Origin: Algoriphagus sp. | Lineage (GTDB): Bacteria; Bacteroidota; Bacteroidia; Cytophagales; Cyclobacteriaceae | NCBI GenBank assembly: GCA_030729785.1 | Contig: JANQWS010000023.1 | Coordinates: 147,709-211,708, forward strand | Length of the DNA: 64,000 nucleotides | Direction: 5' to 3' | Shown: positions 35,919 through 45,187 of the stretch, in pieces | Position numbering within the stretch: position 1 is the stretch's first letter | Layout: the number at the start of each line of letters is the position of its first letter | Translations under genes and position numbers: made by a program | The notes under the pieces: generated by a model | Databases searched by the model: none | The model's input: only the letters and a program-made list of their open reading frames with translations | What the model was told of the DNA's origin: nothing

Positions 35919-37322
35919 TTAAAGTTCAGCTTTTTTTTCAAGATATTTTTGAAAACGATTCATCACCCAGAGGTGTAATCGTGCTTGGGTATTGACATAA
36001 ATAAACCAAGGCAAGCGCGGGGCAAATTCATGAATCGCAGAAATAATGTACTTACTCTGTAAAACTTCTCTGAATTCAAGCCATCCGTAATCGAATCGCT
36101 TGACTAACCAGCCGCCTGTTATATAAAATAGCTGTCGCTGGCTATCGCTTCGATCGGGTACATGCGTCAATTCCAGCATGGGTTTTTTGCCCCATAACAA
36201 ATGAAAACCCAGAACACTATTCCCTTGAAGCCTTCCTCTAATGATATATCGAAAGAAAGATGGAAGCCAAAGTGCATACCGATAAGCAACCCAAATTGCA
36301 TCGTGCTTTCCCAAGTTGGGCATCCTTTGTAAAGACCTAACTGTATTTTTCAAGCCTTTCGAATAGTTGAAAACAGGTAATTTTGGTCTTTCTTGGACAT
36401 TCAATGCCAATTTGGCTGCATCTTCGTAGGAAAGGTAATCGATTTCCTTTTCGGTAAATGCATAGTTCGGATTGACAACCATCGTATGTTTTAAACTTTC
36501 GACCAAAGGAGATACTAGCTGAGGGGGAGTTTTTCCAAAAAGACCTACCCAAAACTTAGAAAATCCTAATGAAAATACTGGAACAGAAAAAATAAGTCTT
36601 CTTTTTCCCATCACCTTGGACGTGCGGATGAGCATATCACGGTAACTCATCACCTCAGGACTTCCAATCTCAAAAATTCGTTCATATGCATTAGCATTGC
36701 CAATACAACTATCTAAAATTTCCAAAGTATTGCTCAAAGCGATCGGCTGGGTCAACGAGTTGGTCCATTTTGGACACATCAGCACTGGTAAATGCTCAAC
36801 CAAATTCTTGATCATATCAAAGCTTGATCCCCCAGGCCCAACGATGATAGAAGCGCGGATTGCCGTCAGTCTAGCAGTTCTTGAACCGAGGGTTTGTTCC
36901 ACTTCTAGACGGCTTTTTAAGTGCCGCGAAAGATGTTCTTCGGGTTCATCTGGAATTAATCCTCCCAAATAGATGATTTGTTTTATTCCTGCAATTTCAG
37001 CTGCACGACTAAAATTGTCCGCTAGAATCAGATCCGTATCTTCAAAAGTTCCCTGATTGAGTCGCGTAGAGGCACTCATGGAATGTACTAGGTAAATGGC
37101 TACATCTACACCTTGAAGGGCCTCAGCGGTAGAGGTAATTGAATACAACTCTACCTGCCTCCATTCCACATCTGAATAAGGGTTGGAAATTACCTTGCCT
37201 CGACTCAAGCCAATTACTTGGTACTTTTCCTTGTATTGCTCTATAAACCAACTTCCAATATAGCCTCCAGCCCCTGCTAGGGCAACTGTAAGCTTTGAGG
37301 ATGAGGTGGCTGAATTGGTCAT
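35919..37322 (-). CDS. NAD(P)-binding epimerase-like protein with DUF2867
   Basis: A 467-aa extended/atypical SDR protein. Residues 10-270 form a Rossmann domain with VALAGAGGYIGSWF (about 13-26), similar to NmrA and NDUFA9-like proteins; the C-terminal 150 residues (from about 310) match the DUF2867 ligand-binding fold that accompanies this family. No complete YxxxK catalytic pair is evident, so it may sense or bind rather than reduce. The ATG at 37322 is chosen over an upstream TTG at 37349. Confidence 0.85.
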   Translation of the reverse strand: MTNSATSSSKLTVALAGAGGYIGSWFIEQYKEKYQVIGLSRGKVISNPYSDVEWRQVELYSITSTAEALQGVDVAIYLVHSMSASTRLNQGTFEDTDLILADNFSRAAEIAGIKQIIYLGGLIPDEPEEHLSRHLKSRLEVEQTLGSRTARLTAIRASIIVGPGGSSFDMIKNLVEHLPVLMCPKWTNSLTQPIALSNTLEILDSCIGNANAYERIFEIGSPEVMSYRDMLIRTSKVMGKRRLIFSVPVFSLGFSKFWVGLFGKTPPQLVSPLVESLKHTMVVNPNYAFTEKEIDYLSYEDAAKLALNVQERPKLPVFNYSKGLKNTVRSLQRMPNLGKHDAIWVAYRYALWLPSFFRYIIRGRLQGNSVLGFHLLWGKKPMLELTHVPDRSDSQRQLFYITGGWLVKRFDYGWLEFREVLQSKYIISAIHEFAPRLPWFIYVNTQARLHLWVMNRFQKYLEKKAEL

Positions 37323-37370
37323 CAAACAGAAGGAGTTTCCAAATGACAACTGCTTTAGACCAACTAAGGT

Positions 37371-38750
37371 TTAATTCCCCTTTCTAGCTAATCGGAGCGC
37401 TTGAGTAGTCGTGTAATACTTAGTCAACATATTGGGTACTTCCCAACTAGGAAGTGTACCACTTTGCAAATAATCTAAGTAACGCGCTGTAACCTGTGCG
37501 AAATGAGCTTCATGACCTGTATGGTACTGAGCAGGAATTAGCACTTTGAATTCTCCTGTGGGCAGTAATTGAAGATCAAGGCCAGGATAGCGGGTAGCTA
37601 GTGTTTCTGTAAGTGCTTTTTTCAACTCTTCAGGTGTGGACCCCAGCAGTTGCACGTATAATACAGGTTTAAATCCTTCAGCTTCACCTTGCCGAATAAT
37701 CAAATTTGCCTTGGTACCACGCATAAGACTAAAATGAGTATCTCCGGTACCTTCAGGAGCTTGAAAATTCCATATCACACTTACCTTGGCATGCTTTCCA
37801 CGTAAGGAATAACTAAATTCCCCATTGCTCATCACTTCTAGCTTATCTCCTACTTTGTATTTTTTTAATTCTTGGGTCAGTTGTGGCTTTTGGGTAACAC
37901 GCTGAAATTCTTCTAAAGAAAGTCCTGTAGCCCAAATTTTTGAGTCGTAAACCTGCACCTCAGTAGTGTCTAAAATTTGCTCTGGAAATGCCTCCCATTG
38001 AATCAAATCAACCAAGTGTGTGGTCACATCCACAATACCCGTTCCTTCCTTCTCAATATCAAAGAACCAATCTGGTCGTACAAGTGGAACTCCAGAAACT
38101 TCTTTGAAGAAATGATGAACCGATTCTTTGGTGATCGCGGGTTGGCTTGGAGATCCATCCTCTAACTCACCAAAAACCGAAGGTATGGTTGACAATTCTC
38201 GCTGAAGTAAGGTGGTAATCTCAAATCGCTCAGTCATAATATCGTAAAGCAATACCTGCTTATCCTCAGCTATTTGGAAAGCCTTTTTTAATTTTTGAAA
38301 TCCTTCCGCATCAATGACCAAAGGTTTATCTGCATACACATGTATTCCCTGCCCAAGTGCCGATAAAATGTATTCTATCTTTTTATCATTTTTACCTGCT
38401 ACCATCATCACATTTCCAGGACGCTCTTCCAACATTTTTTGAAGGTAATCCTCTCCTTCATATACATTGAGTTTCCAGTTAGTAGGTCCTTCATTGCGCT
38501 CGTTGTAGGAGGTAATTCGAGCCAAGTGATCTTGAAGCTCTTGTCCTTTGGGAGCATAGATATACAGGGAAGAGTCTACAGAAGGATAGCTGGATTTATG
38601 TACCAACCCAGCATGAAAATGACCTGGATCTAAGGTCATGAATGTAAACATACTTGCTTTTTTTGAGGGTAGTTGCTCTATTTTTTGAGGGGAACAGGCA
38701 AGCACACTGAGCAGGCAGCAGAACCCTAATCTACGGAATATTAAATTCAT
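37371..38750 (-). CDS. Gfo/Idh/MocA-type oxidoreductase, lipoprotein
   Basis: A 459-aa protein with a lipobox (LSVLACS, Cys19), so probably a lipid-anchored periplasmic protein. The N-terminal nucleotide-binding domain (about 35-200) contains HVYADKPLVID, the EKP-like motif of the family, and the C-terminal domain is the variant seen in Bacteroidota (Oxidoreduct_C type) with HLVDLIQWE near 245. Four bases downstream of a Tat-exported relative, suggesting a periplasmic redox pair for sugars. Confidence 0.88.
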   Translation of the reverse strand: MNLIFRRLGFCCLLSVLACSPQKIEQLPSKKASMFTFMTLDPGHFHAGLVHKSSYPSVDSSLYIYAPKGQELQDHLARITSYNERNEGPTNWKLNVYEGEDYLQKMLEERPGNVMMVAGKNDKKIEYILSALGQGIHVYADKPLVIDAEGFQKLKKAFQIAEDKQVLLYDIMTERFEITTLLQRELSTIPSVFGELEDGSPSQPAITKESVHHFFKEVSGVPLVRPDWFFDIEKEGTGIVDVTTHLVDLIQWEAFPEQILDTTEVQVYDSKIWATGLSLEEFQRVTQKPQLTQELKKYKVGDKLEVMSNGEFSYSLRGKHAKVSVIWNFQAPEGTGDTHFSLMRGTKANLIIRQGEAEGFKPVLYVQLLGSTPEELKKALTETLATRYPGLDLQLLPTGEFKVLIPAQYHTGHEAHFAQVTARYLDYLQSGTLPSWEVPNMLTKYYTTTQALRLARKGN

Positions 38751-38754
38751 CTTC

Positions 38755-40152
38755 TTAGGAAATAGAACTCATCAACTTACTGGAAGCAAACACCTTATCA
38801 GTTCCCCAAGGTCCTCGTTGTGTTCTACTGAGGTACGTATTGGCTTCCGCATCACCCACAAATTCCTCTCGAGTTGGATCCCAATTTAATTTTCGCCCGA
38901 GTTTCATAGCAATGTGGCTAAGGAGACAAACCGAACAAGCACGGTGACCAATTTCAACCGGAGATAGTAATTCGGCATTCCCTTGAATGGCTTCCAACCA
39001 ATTGCCATGGTGGGAAGAACTTTTGGTGAACTTGATTTCATTTTCTCCGATGAGCGACAACAACAATTTGGGATCCGAGGCATCTAAGGCCTTTGCATTA
39101 TTCCCTTGAGCCACTGGATCGGATGTGGAGGCCACATAACTTCCTCTAGATACCCATATCCACCCTTCTGTCCCTTCATAACGAATGCCATTGGGGTAAT
39201 TTCCAGAACAATACATATCGACCCCATTGGCATACGTAGCTTTAACCATGAAGTCCCCATGTACATTCCAAAAACCAGCTCTTGGGAATTCTGCTACTGC
39301 CTCTATGCTTGTTGGACCAGTAAATTCAGTATCCATCCCCCAGGCTGCTGAATCAAAGTGATGTTGTCCCCAACCTGTAATCATTCCCGCACCATAATTT
39401 TCATGGCGCAACCATCCCGGTCGGCTAAAATCTTGCTGGGGGTGTACCCCAATTTCAGAATAGGGCATTTCTGGAGTGGAGCCCAACCACATATCAAAAT
39501 TTAAATTGGCAGGAATGGGCATGGCTGGGGCATCTGGTCCTGGAGGGTCTCCAGGTAGACCTACCCGAACCGTGTGCAGAGTTCCAATTCTCCCATTTCG
39601 AACTAGCTCAGCAGCTAACCTAAACTGTTCACTTGAGCGTTGTTGCGTTCCTAATTGCAATTTTACACCCGTTTTTTCAACTACCTGCACCAACTGTCTA
39701 CCTTCCTTAATGGTGAGTGAAGTTGGCTTTTGTAAATAGACGTGCTTTCCTGCCAAGGCTGCCTCCATTGCAGGTTGCGAGTGCCAATGGTCTGGTGTAG
39801 AAATGACTACTGCATCAATTTCCTTATTCTGTAATAAATCCCTGTAATCGGTATAGGTCTTCACATCTAAATAGGGAGATCCCATCTTTTTTGAATAATG
39901 GTCCTCAATAAATTTTTTCCCTAATTCTACACGATTGCTATCCAAATCTGCCGCTGCAATTACTCGAGCTTGCGCATGTCTAAATACTCCAGGTAAATCG
40001 TGATCCCTTGCAATTCGGCCACAGCCTATTTGCCCAACTTGAATTTGGTTGGATGGGGCATTTTTTCCAAATACGGAAGCAGGAACAAGGGTAGGAATCC
40101 CAAATGCTGCCGTTGCTAAAGCTGATTTTTTAATAAAATTTCTTCTTTTCAT
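38755..40152 (-). CDS. Gfo/Idh/MocA family oxidoreductase with export signal
   Basis: A 465-aa NAD(P)-dependent oxidoreductase. The N-terminus MKRRNFIKKSALATAAFG has a twin-arginine-like R-R-x-F-I-K pattern, so the folded enzyme is probably exported through Tat. The Rossmann domain has VGQIGCGRIARDHDLPG; HVYLQKPTSLT is the family's EKP motif (Gln for Glu) and HHFDSAAWGMD the active-site His region. I use the ATG at 40152 because the upstream option is a TTG inside the previous gene's stop region. Likely acts on keto or amino sugars with its neighbours. Confidence 0.9.
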   Translation of the reverse strand: MKRRNFIKKSALATAAFGIPTLVPASVFGKNAPSNQIQVGQIGCGRIARDHDLPGVFRHAQARVIAAADLDSNRVELGKKFIEDHYSKKMGSPYLDVKTYTDYRDLLQNKEIDAVVISTPDHWHSQPAMEAALAGKHVYLQKPTSLTIKEGRQLVQVVEKTGVKLQLGTQQRSSEQFRLAAELVRNGRIGTLHTVRVGLPGDPPGPDAPAMPIPANLNFDMWLGSTPEMPYSEIGVHPQQDFSRPGWLRHENYGAGMITGWGQHHFDSAAWGMDTEFTGPTSIEAVAEFPRAGFWNVHGDFMVKATYANGVDMYCSGNYPNGIRYEGTEGWIWVSRGSYVASTSDPVAQGNNAKALDASDPKLLLSLIGENEIKFTKSSSHHGNWLEAIQGNAELLSPVEIGHRACSVCLLSHIAMKLGRKLNWDPTREEFVGDAEANTYLSRTQRGPWGTDKVFASSKLMSSIS

Positions 40153-40159
40153 GGGTTTA

Positions 40160-41128
40160 TTATTTGACAAAAGATTTCCAATAAGATTCTGCTTCTTGCA
40201 CGCTTAACTCTCCATCAAAAACAATTAATCGGTAAGTTAGGCTGTACCGCTGATTGGGGAGGATTTCCCAAGACTGGTGCCGAATTGGACAAAATTCGAT
40301 AAAAACATTTCCTTTACCGTTGTATTGTCCTACCGGCCAAACCCGAAGTGGCTCGGGATGTGCTTGGTTGGTGTTGTGACTTAAAAATAAAATTCCGCTC
40401 TTTCCTGAGGCATGTTCTGATTGTCCTGTGACCATAATCCAACGCGCATTTGTTCCATCAGCCAGTGCCCTATCCTTTCCCTCTGAAGTAAGGATGGTAC
40501 TATTGGCATCTCCCCAAACTTCCGTTGCGCGAAACCCTATTCCTCCACCATAACGGTAGTCGTCTAAAAGTATTCCTCCTGGATTATTCGTTTGGATGGT
40601 AGTGGTGTAGTCTACCATATAACGTCCATTGGCTGCAGGCTTAACTTTTATACGAAGGTCCTCTGCAAGTGCAATTTGCTCTTTTTCGGGGGCCTTTAAG
40701 TCGTAATGATTTTGCCTTACCGTCAGTTCTGCTGCTCCACCCGCTTGTTTTTTGGACAAAATATGGGAGAACTCTACACGACCTTTTTCGTCCCCCAAAT
40801 TCCAAAAATCTACTTCTCGACCACTGACAGTAGCTCGGGTCCAGGGGCCCCAAATGCCGTAATGGTGGTAGTGATCAGAAGGCTGAATTCTACTTAAGAC
40901 CACACCGCTTGGAGATTTTATAGGATGTATAAATCCCGATTTACTAAAAGCTTCTTTAATTCCTGCAGGAACAGGTTCCTTCACCATTTGATAAGTGAGG
41001 ATTGGTGACCCATCCAAAAGAAAGTCAATTCCTTTAGCCGATTCGCGCATGGCTACCTGCTGTGCAAAAGAATTAATTAAACTAGCTAAGGATAAAAATA
41101 AAATTAGGACATTCCTTTTGAGACACAT
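40160..41128 (-). CDS. DUF6807 (PmoA-like) secreted protein
   Basis: A 322-aa exported protein with a signal peptide ending near residue 22 (LINSFAQ). The body contains SDHYHHYGIWGPW (about 83-95) and FWNLGD (108-113), typical of the DUF6807 family often labelled PmoA in Bacteroidota, a beta-sandwich frequently linked to Gfo/Idh/MocA genes. Despite the label there is no methane-oxidation context. First gene of the oxidoreductase operon and divergent from the ThuA-like gene. Confidence 0.87.
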   Translation of the reverse strand: MCLKRNVLILFLSLASLINSFAQQVAMRESAKGIDFLLDGSPILTYQMVKEPVPAGIKEAFSKSGFIHPIKSPSGVVLSRIQPSDHYHHYGIWGPWTRATVSGREVDFWNLGDEKGRVEFSHILSKKQAGGAAELTVRQNHYDLKAPEKEQIALAEDLRIKVKPAANGRYMVDYTTTIQTNNPGGILLDDYRYGGGIGFRATEVWGDANSTILTSEGKDRALADGTNARWIMVTGQSEHASGKSGILFLSHNTNQAHPEPLRVWPVGQYNGKGNVFIEFCPIRHQSWEILPNQRYSLTYRLIVFDGELSVQEAESYWKSFVK

Positions 41129-41207
41129 GATAAATTTTGGTTATTCGTTAATCAGCAATGAATATAGATTTAAATTACGTTTAATGTCAACCCTTCTTAC
41201 TAAAACG

Positions 41208-42137
41208 ATGAAGAAAAACTTTTTCCTGAACGCCTGCTTCATGCTGGTAGCTTTTGCCACTTTTGGCCAAAATCTTCCTGTGATCCCCGTTAATTCAGCG
41301 TGGATTCAAAAAATTGAATCCTTGGCACCACAGCAAACTCGCTTTCCAAGTTCTGGAACCAAGAAAGTCCTTCTTTTTTCCCTGCATACTGGTTTTGAGC
41401 ATTGGGTGATCCCTCACACAGATGAGGTAATTAAGGTGTTGGGAACTAAATCCAAACAATTTGAGGTCGTTGCTAGCAAAGATATCCATCAATTTGAAAA
41501 AGAATCACTCGGCCAATACGATGCCATTGTGCTCAACAACACTTGTTCAAAACCGGACCATCGGAATTTATTTTGGGATCAACTACGTCTAGAATCAGCA
41601 GCAGACTCTGCAGAAATAATGCTCAAAGCCCAAGAATTAGAAACTAACTTAAGTGAGTTTGTGCAGCAGGGTGGAGGACTTCTAGTACTTCATGGTGCAG
41701 TAACCCTACTCAATAATTCAAGTCAATTCAGCTCCCTTTTGGGGGCAAGTTTTGACTACCACCCCAAGCAGCAAGAAATTCAAGTGGAGCTAGTCAACCC
41801 AAATCACCCCTTAGTTGCGGCATTTTCAGGAAACTCATTTAACCATGTAGACGAACCTTATTTTTATAAAAGCGCCTATTCTGAATTGGATTTTACACCC
41901 TTACTTTATTTTGACAATGCTAAAATCCAAGGACAACGAAAAAACCAAGAATTGACCGAAGGAAGAACCTATGTTTCTTGGATTCGACCTGAAGGAAAGG
42001 GAAAGGTGATGTATATCTCCCCTTCTCACAATGCGCAGAGTTTTGAAAATCCTGCCCTACTTCAATTTATGTTGGATGGACTTCAATATGTGGTTGGAGA
42101 GGTTAACTGCGATGAAACACCCCTATTAAATCGGTAA
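41208..42137 (+). CDS. ThuA-like domain protein, exported
   Basis: A 309-aa exported protein with a signal peptide (to about residue 21, ATFGQN) and a ThuA fold, a class I glutamine-amidotransferase-like domain (KKVLLFSLHTGFEHW, YDAIVLNNTC, EFVQQGGGLLVLHGA). ThuA proteins are linked to keto-sugar (trehalose-derived) metabolism and often accompany Gfo/Idh/MocA enzymes, which lie divergently here. The ATG at 41208 is chosen; an open frame upstream to 40995 overlaps the neighbouring gene and has no coding support. Confidence 0.9.
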   Translation: MKKNFFLNACFMLVAFATFGQNLPVIPVNSAWIQKIESLAPQQTRFPSSGTKKVLLFSLHTGFEHWVIPHTDEVIKVLGTKSKQFEVVASKDIHQFEKESLGQYDAIVLNNTCSKPDHRNLFWDQLRLESAADSAEIMLKAQELETNLSEFVQQGGGLLVLHGAVTLLNNSSQFSSLLGASFDYHPKQQEIQVELVNPNHPLVAAFSGNSFNHVDEPYFYKSAYSELDFTPLLYFDNAKIQGQRKNQELTEGRTYVSWIRPEGKGKVMYISPSHNAQSFENPALLQFMLDGLQYVVGEVNCDETPLLNR

Positions 42138-42283
42138 AATCTTACTTTGTTTCTTTCAATGGATATGTTTCGCAGTAGAATGTCCTTGAAAAGGTTGATT
42201 AGACAGAAACAACCCTTTTTTTCTTTGGAATTTGGAAGCAGATTTCTGCTTTGCCATTGCTTAAAATTTCACCAACTTTAACC

Positions 42284-42877
42284 ATGGAAAACGACAGTCT
42301 TGAGTCATTGCAACTTTTTCTAGAGGACCCTATCTACTTACTGCCCTCAGACCGATTGAAACTACTGGAAGAATTAGGTAACGAACCTTCTCAAAATTTC
42401 TTCATCTCACCTGATGCCAAACAAAAAGAAGGAGCTGAACCAACTATACATGTAGCTACTGAAGAACTCGACGAACTCAAAAACATCAATACCACCCCCA
42501 TACCAGTTCAGGGAGGTTTTTCAAAAGGGATATTAATTGTTCATGAGGAATCAACCTTATCTCCTGAGGTGATGGATATGTTGGTCAAAATGTTGAATGC
42601 TTGCGGATATTCCATGTCGGAGGTAGGCTTAGTTGGCTCAGAAATTCTGGCAACTAGAAATATGGAAGATTTTCAAAATTTGAATGGGCATGTGGTCCTA
42701 AAATTTGGGAGAATCAAACATCCCATTCAACAACTCCCCTTCTCCTTGTATGAAATTCATGTAGAAGGTGAAACAGAATACCTCTTTGCAGATGCACTTA
42801 GCACCATTGCGGAGGATAAAGTCTTAAAAAGACAACTTTGGGGAGCACTACAACTCCTTTTTAACCTAAGTTCTTGA
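42284..42877 (+). CDS. Conserved-looking protein of unknown function
   Basis: A 197-aa cytoplasmic protein I do not recognise. The N-terminal third is acidic and may be partly disordered (residues 40-70 rich in E/D/K/T); residues 80-197 form an alpha/beta domain (GILIVHEESTLSPEVMDML, NLNGHVVLKFG). No signal peptide. The ATG at 42284 is used over an in-frame TTG upstream. It leads a four-gene plus-strand run (DUF3817, kinase-like, CorA). Confidence 0.75.
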   Translation: MENDSLESLQLFLEDPIYLLPSDRLKLLEELGNEPSQNFFISPDAKQKEGAEPTIHVATEELDELKNINTTPIPVQGGFSKGILIVHEESTLSPEVMDMLVKMLNACGYSMSEVGLVGSEILATRNMEDFQNLNGHVVLKFGRIKHPIQQLPFSLYEIHVEGETEYLFADALSTIAEDKVLKRQLWGALQLLFNLSS

Positions 42878-42882
42878 GTAAA

Positions 42883-43194
42883 ATGAATGCGAAACAACTA
42901 CTATGGGCCAAACGATTCAAATGGATAAGTTTGGCAGAAGGCCTCTCATTTATTCTGCTCTTAGGGATTGCAATGCCTTTAAAATATGGATTGGATATGC
43001 CTTTAGCTGTGAAATACTTAGGATGGCTTCACGGACTACTTTTTGTGGGGTATGGGTATGTGGTATTCCCTACAGCTAGGCACCTTAAGTGGAGTTTTGG
43101 CCGAACTTTTTTCGCCCTTGCGGCTTCTGTTTTACCTTTTGGTCCCTTCCTATTTGATCGTAATTTGAAAAAAAGCCAACAAACCAAATTTTAA
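42883..43194 (+). CDS. DUF3817 small membrane protein
   Basis: A 103-aa protein with three membrane helices (about 10-30, 40-60, 67-87) and the DUF3817 pattern AEGLSFILLLGIAMPLKY and GWLHGLLFVGY. Function unknown; the family is widespread as small inner-membrane proteins, sometimes fused to transporters. The ATG at 42883, five bases after the previous stop, is preferred over TTG at 42874. It is one base from the next ATG. Confidence 0.92.
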   Translation: MNAKQLLWAKRFKWISLAEGLSFILLLGIAMPLKYGLDMPLAVKYLGWLHGLLFVGYGYVVFPTARHLKWSFGRTFFALAASVLPFGPFLFDRNLKKSQQTKF

Positions 43195-43195
43195 G

Positions 43196-44215
43196 ATGGC
43201 ACTGATCAGTAAAAAAAAGATCATCTATCCAATTGGTTCTGGCCTTAGAACTTACCTCACCAACTACGGCAGAGAGGTAGATATTCCAATTCATTACCAC
43301 GAGCTACTTCGCTATTCTAATTCCATTGCGCTATACGACTCCAAGGAACAAGATACGTATTGGGAAACTGTATTTTACGAACAAAGTGACCGGGAAGAGA
43401 TCCATCAAAACGTAAAAAAGATCTACGCACTACTCAAGGCAGGTGGGGACATGTCGGTAATGGATCACCTTTACATCGACCGAATTGACCTTTGTGTTTA
43501 TGGAAATACGCAACCTTTCCGTGTACGAATGGTGAATCGAATCAACGATAACTTCGACTATTTCTACATCAAAAATGCGGATGCCTCACGTGTGTATGGT
43601 CTTGAATTAGAAGATTTGCTTTCTCCAAATAGAATTAGCTACCTAGTTCATAAGAACACACTTATCGAAGAGCATATTGCGGGTATTCCAGGAGAAAAAT
43701 TTATGCGGCTTCACATGGAAGACCCGAATTTAAATCCAATCCGCTTGGCCAAGGAATTTGTCAAATTCAACGAGCGTTGTTTTGTTCGATTATTAGGGGA
43801 CATGCATTCCTCCAATTTTGTCATTGATGTAACTCCTGACTTTGAAGAAACGCACTACCGAATCCGGGCCATTGATTTTGATCAACAATCTTATGAAGGC
43901 AAAAAATCCATTTATCTTCCCCAGTATTTCAAGGAGAATAATGCGTTGATTCAGCTAGGAATGGAATACATCACCCCTGAATCTATGCGACAATACCAAC
44001 GAGAAGAACGTGCACTCATTGCCACACGAGTCAAATCCTCCCACCTAGAATTAGAAGATATTTTACAGACGATGGAAAAAGACCAGCTTGCGCCAGCTAC
44101 TAACGTGGATCAATTAAAAAACGAGCTTGCAAAACACTACCAAGTTGATTCGTTTTTGCAGTGTAAATCCATGGGGGAACTCTTGCGAAAAAGTCTATCC
44201 CTGGTGATCAAGTGA
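43196..44215 (+). CDS. Divergent kinase-fold protein, uncharacterised
   Basis: A 339-aa cytoplasmic protein with hallmarks of the protein-kinase-like fold: a possible beta-3 Lys126 (FYIKNAD), a hinge-like LIEEHIAGIPGE (156-167), a catalytic-loop-like GDMHSSN (201-207) and a metal-site-like AIDFDQ (225-230). These match the GD-x-H-x-x-N and D-F-D pattern of APH/ChoK-type kinases. The substrate cannot be told. It starts two bases after the DUF3817 gene. I infer a small-molecule kinase, but a pseudokinase is possible. Confidence 0.65.
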   Translation: MALISKKKIIYPIGSGLRTYLTNYGREVDIPIHYHELLRYSNSIALYDSKEQDTYWETVFYEQSDREEIHQNVKKIYALLKAGGDMSVMDHLYIDRIDLCVYGNTQPFRVRMVNRINDNFDYFYIKNADASRVYGLELEDLLSPNRISYLVHKNTLIEEHIAGIPGEKFMRLHMEDPNLNPIRLAKEFVKFNERCFVRLLGDMHSSNFVIDVTPDFEETHYRIRAIDFDQQSYEGKKSIYLPQYFKENNALIQLGMEYITPESMRQYQREERALIATRVKSSHLELEDILQTMEKDQLAPATNVDQLKNELAKHYQVDSFLQCKSMGELLRKSLSLVIK

Positions 44216-44251
44216 TCCCAAAAAATATCCAATGAGCAAAAATTGTACACT

Positions 44252-45130
44252 ATGAGAACCCAAAAAACTAATTTTGCCAATTTTCAATGGATAGATCTTG
44301 AAAAACCAAGCTCAACTGAATTGTCCACTATCATTGAGCCTTATGGATTGAGCCCACACCTCATCAAGGACCTAGTTCAGATTGGACACCTTCCAAAAAT
44401 TGAAAAAGTGGGGGAGTTTAATTTTATGATTTTGCGTGCCTTTAGTGCTAATCCCAATGATAAACAAACTACCATACCTGAGTTAAGTAATAAGATAGGC
44501 TTCTTTTTTACTGGAGAAATTTTGGTAACCGTACACCAAAAATCCTTTGCTTTTTTACAGGAATTACCTGGTCATTATGAGAGTCCCGAAGAATTGATTT
44601 TAAAAATACTTGCGGAAATGATTGCTACATATGAAAGCCCCGCAAATTGGCTTTCTGAAGAAATGGACCAGTTTGAAGAAGATATATTCTTAAACAATGG
44701 AAATCGGTTTTCTGTCGAAAACCTATATTTCGCCAAGACTAAAGCAAGATCTTGTAAAAAAGTAATTCAACTCACACAAACCGTACTGAACCACTTCATA
44801 GTACATTCCAAAAATCAAACCCAACTCCAAGATGTAAAAGAAAGTGCTTCTAGTCTACTGCTTCAATTTGAAGATTTTTTAGAAGAAGCAAATTCACTTT
44901 TAAATACTTATTTGTCGAGTACTTCGCAGAAAACAAATGAGGTCATGAAGTTACTGACTATTTTTTCCGCCTTTTTTCTTCCCCTCACCTTTTTGGTCGG
45001 TGTCTATGGAATGAATTTTAAGTTTATGCCTGAATTGGGTTGGGAATATGGATATTTTCTCACTTGGGGTGCTATGTTCGGAATTTCAACACTAATTTTC
45101 TTTTGGTTTAAACGAAGGAAAATCATTTAA
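44252..45130 (+). CDS. corA: CorA family divalent cation channel
   Basis: A 292-aa Mg2+/Co2+ channel subunit: a large cytoplasmic alpha/beta domain and long helix (1-230), two C-terminal membrane helices, and the pore-entrance motif GMN at about 253-255 (VYGMNFKFMPELGW). The basic C-terminus KRRK is typical. The ATG at 44252 is used; TTG at 44243 is unlikely. It ends the four-gene run and is followed by a weak terminator. Confidence 0.93.
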   Translation: MRTQKTNFANFQWIDLEKPSSTELSTIIEPYGLSPHLIKDLVQIGHLPKIEKVGEFNFMILRAFSANPNDKQTTIPELSNKIGFFFTGEILVTVHQKSFAFLQELPGHYESPEELILKILAEMIATYESPANWLSEEMDQFEEDIFLNNGNRFSVENLYFAKTKARSCKKVIQLTQTVLNHFIVHSKNQTQLQDVKESASSLLLQFEDFLEEANSLLNTYLSSTSQKTNEVMKLLTIFSAFFLPLTFLVGVYGMNFKFMPELGWEYGYFLTWGAMFGISTLIFFWFKRRKII

Positions 45131-45148
45131 AGACAAACAACATCCCTT

Positions 45149-45174
45149 AAAAATCTCCAAAAAGAGGTTTTTTT
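45149..45174. terminator. Terminator between corA and rfbA
   Basis: A 9-bp stem AAAAATCTC (45149-45157) and GAGGTTTTT (45164-45172) with one U-G pair and a 6-nt loop, followed by T residues. It lies between convergent genes and has A/T tracts on both sides, so it probably serves both. Confidence 0.6.
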
Positions 45175-45187
45175 CTTTAAGTAAAAA

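Noticed and set aside
40995..41207. N-terminal extension of the ThuA-like gene
   Set aside because: The stretch overlaps the divergent DUF6807 gene and lacks coding character; the signal peptide begins at the ATG at 41208.
42160..42282. Possible 40-codon gene upstream of the unknown protein at 42284
   Set aside because: Composition is low in typical coding features, there is no coupling to neighbours, and it covers the likely leader and promoter of the following gene.
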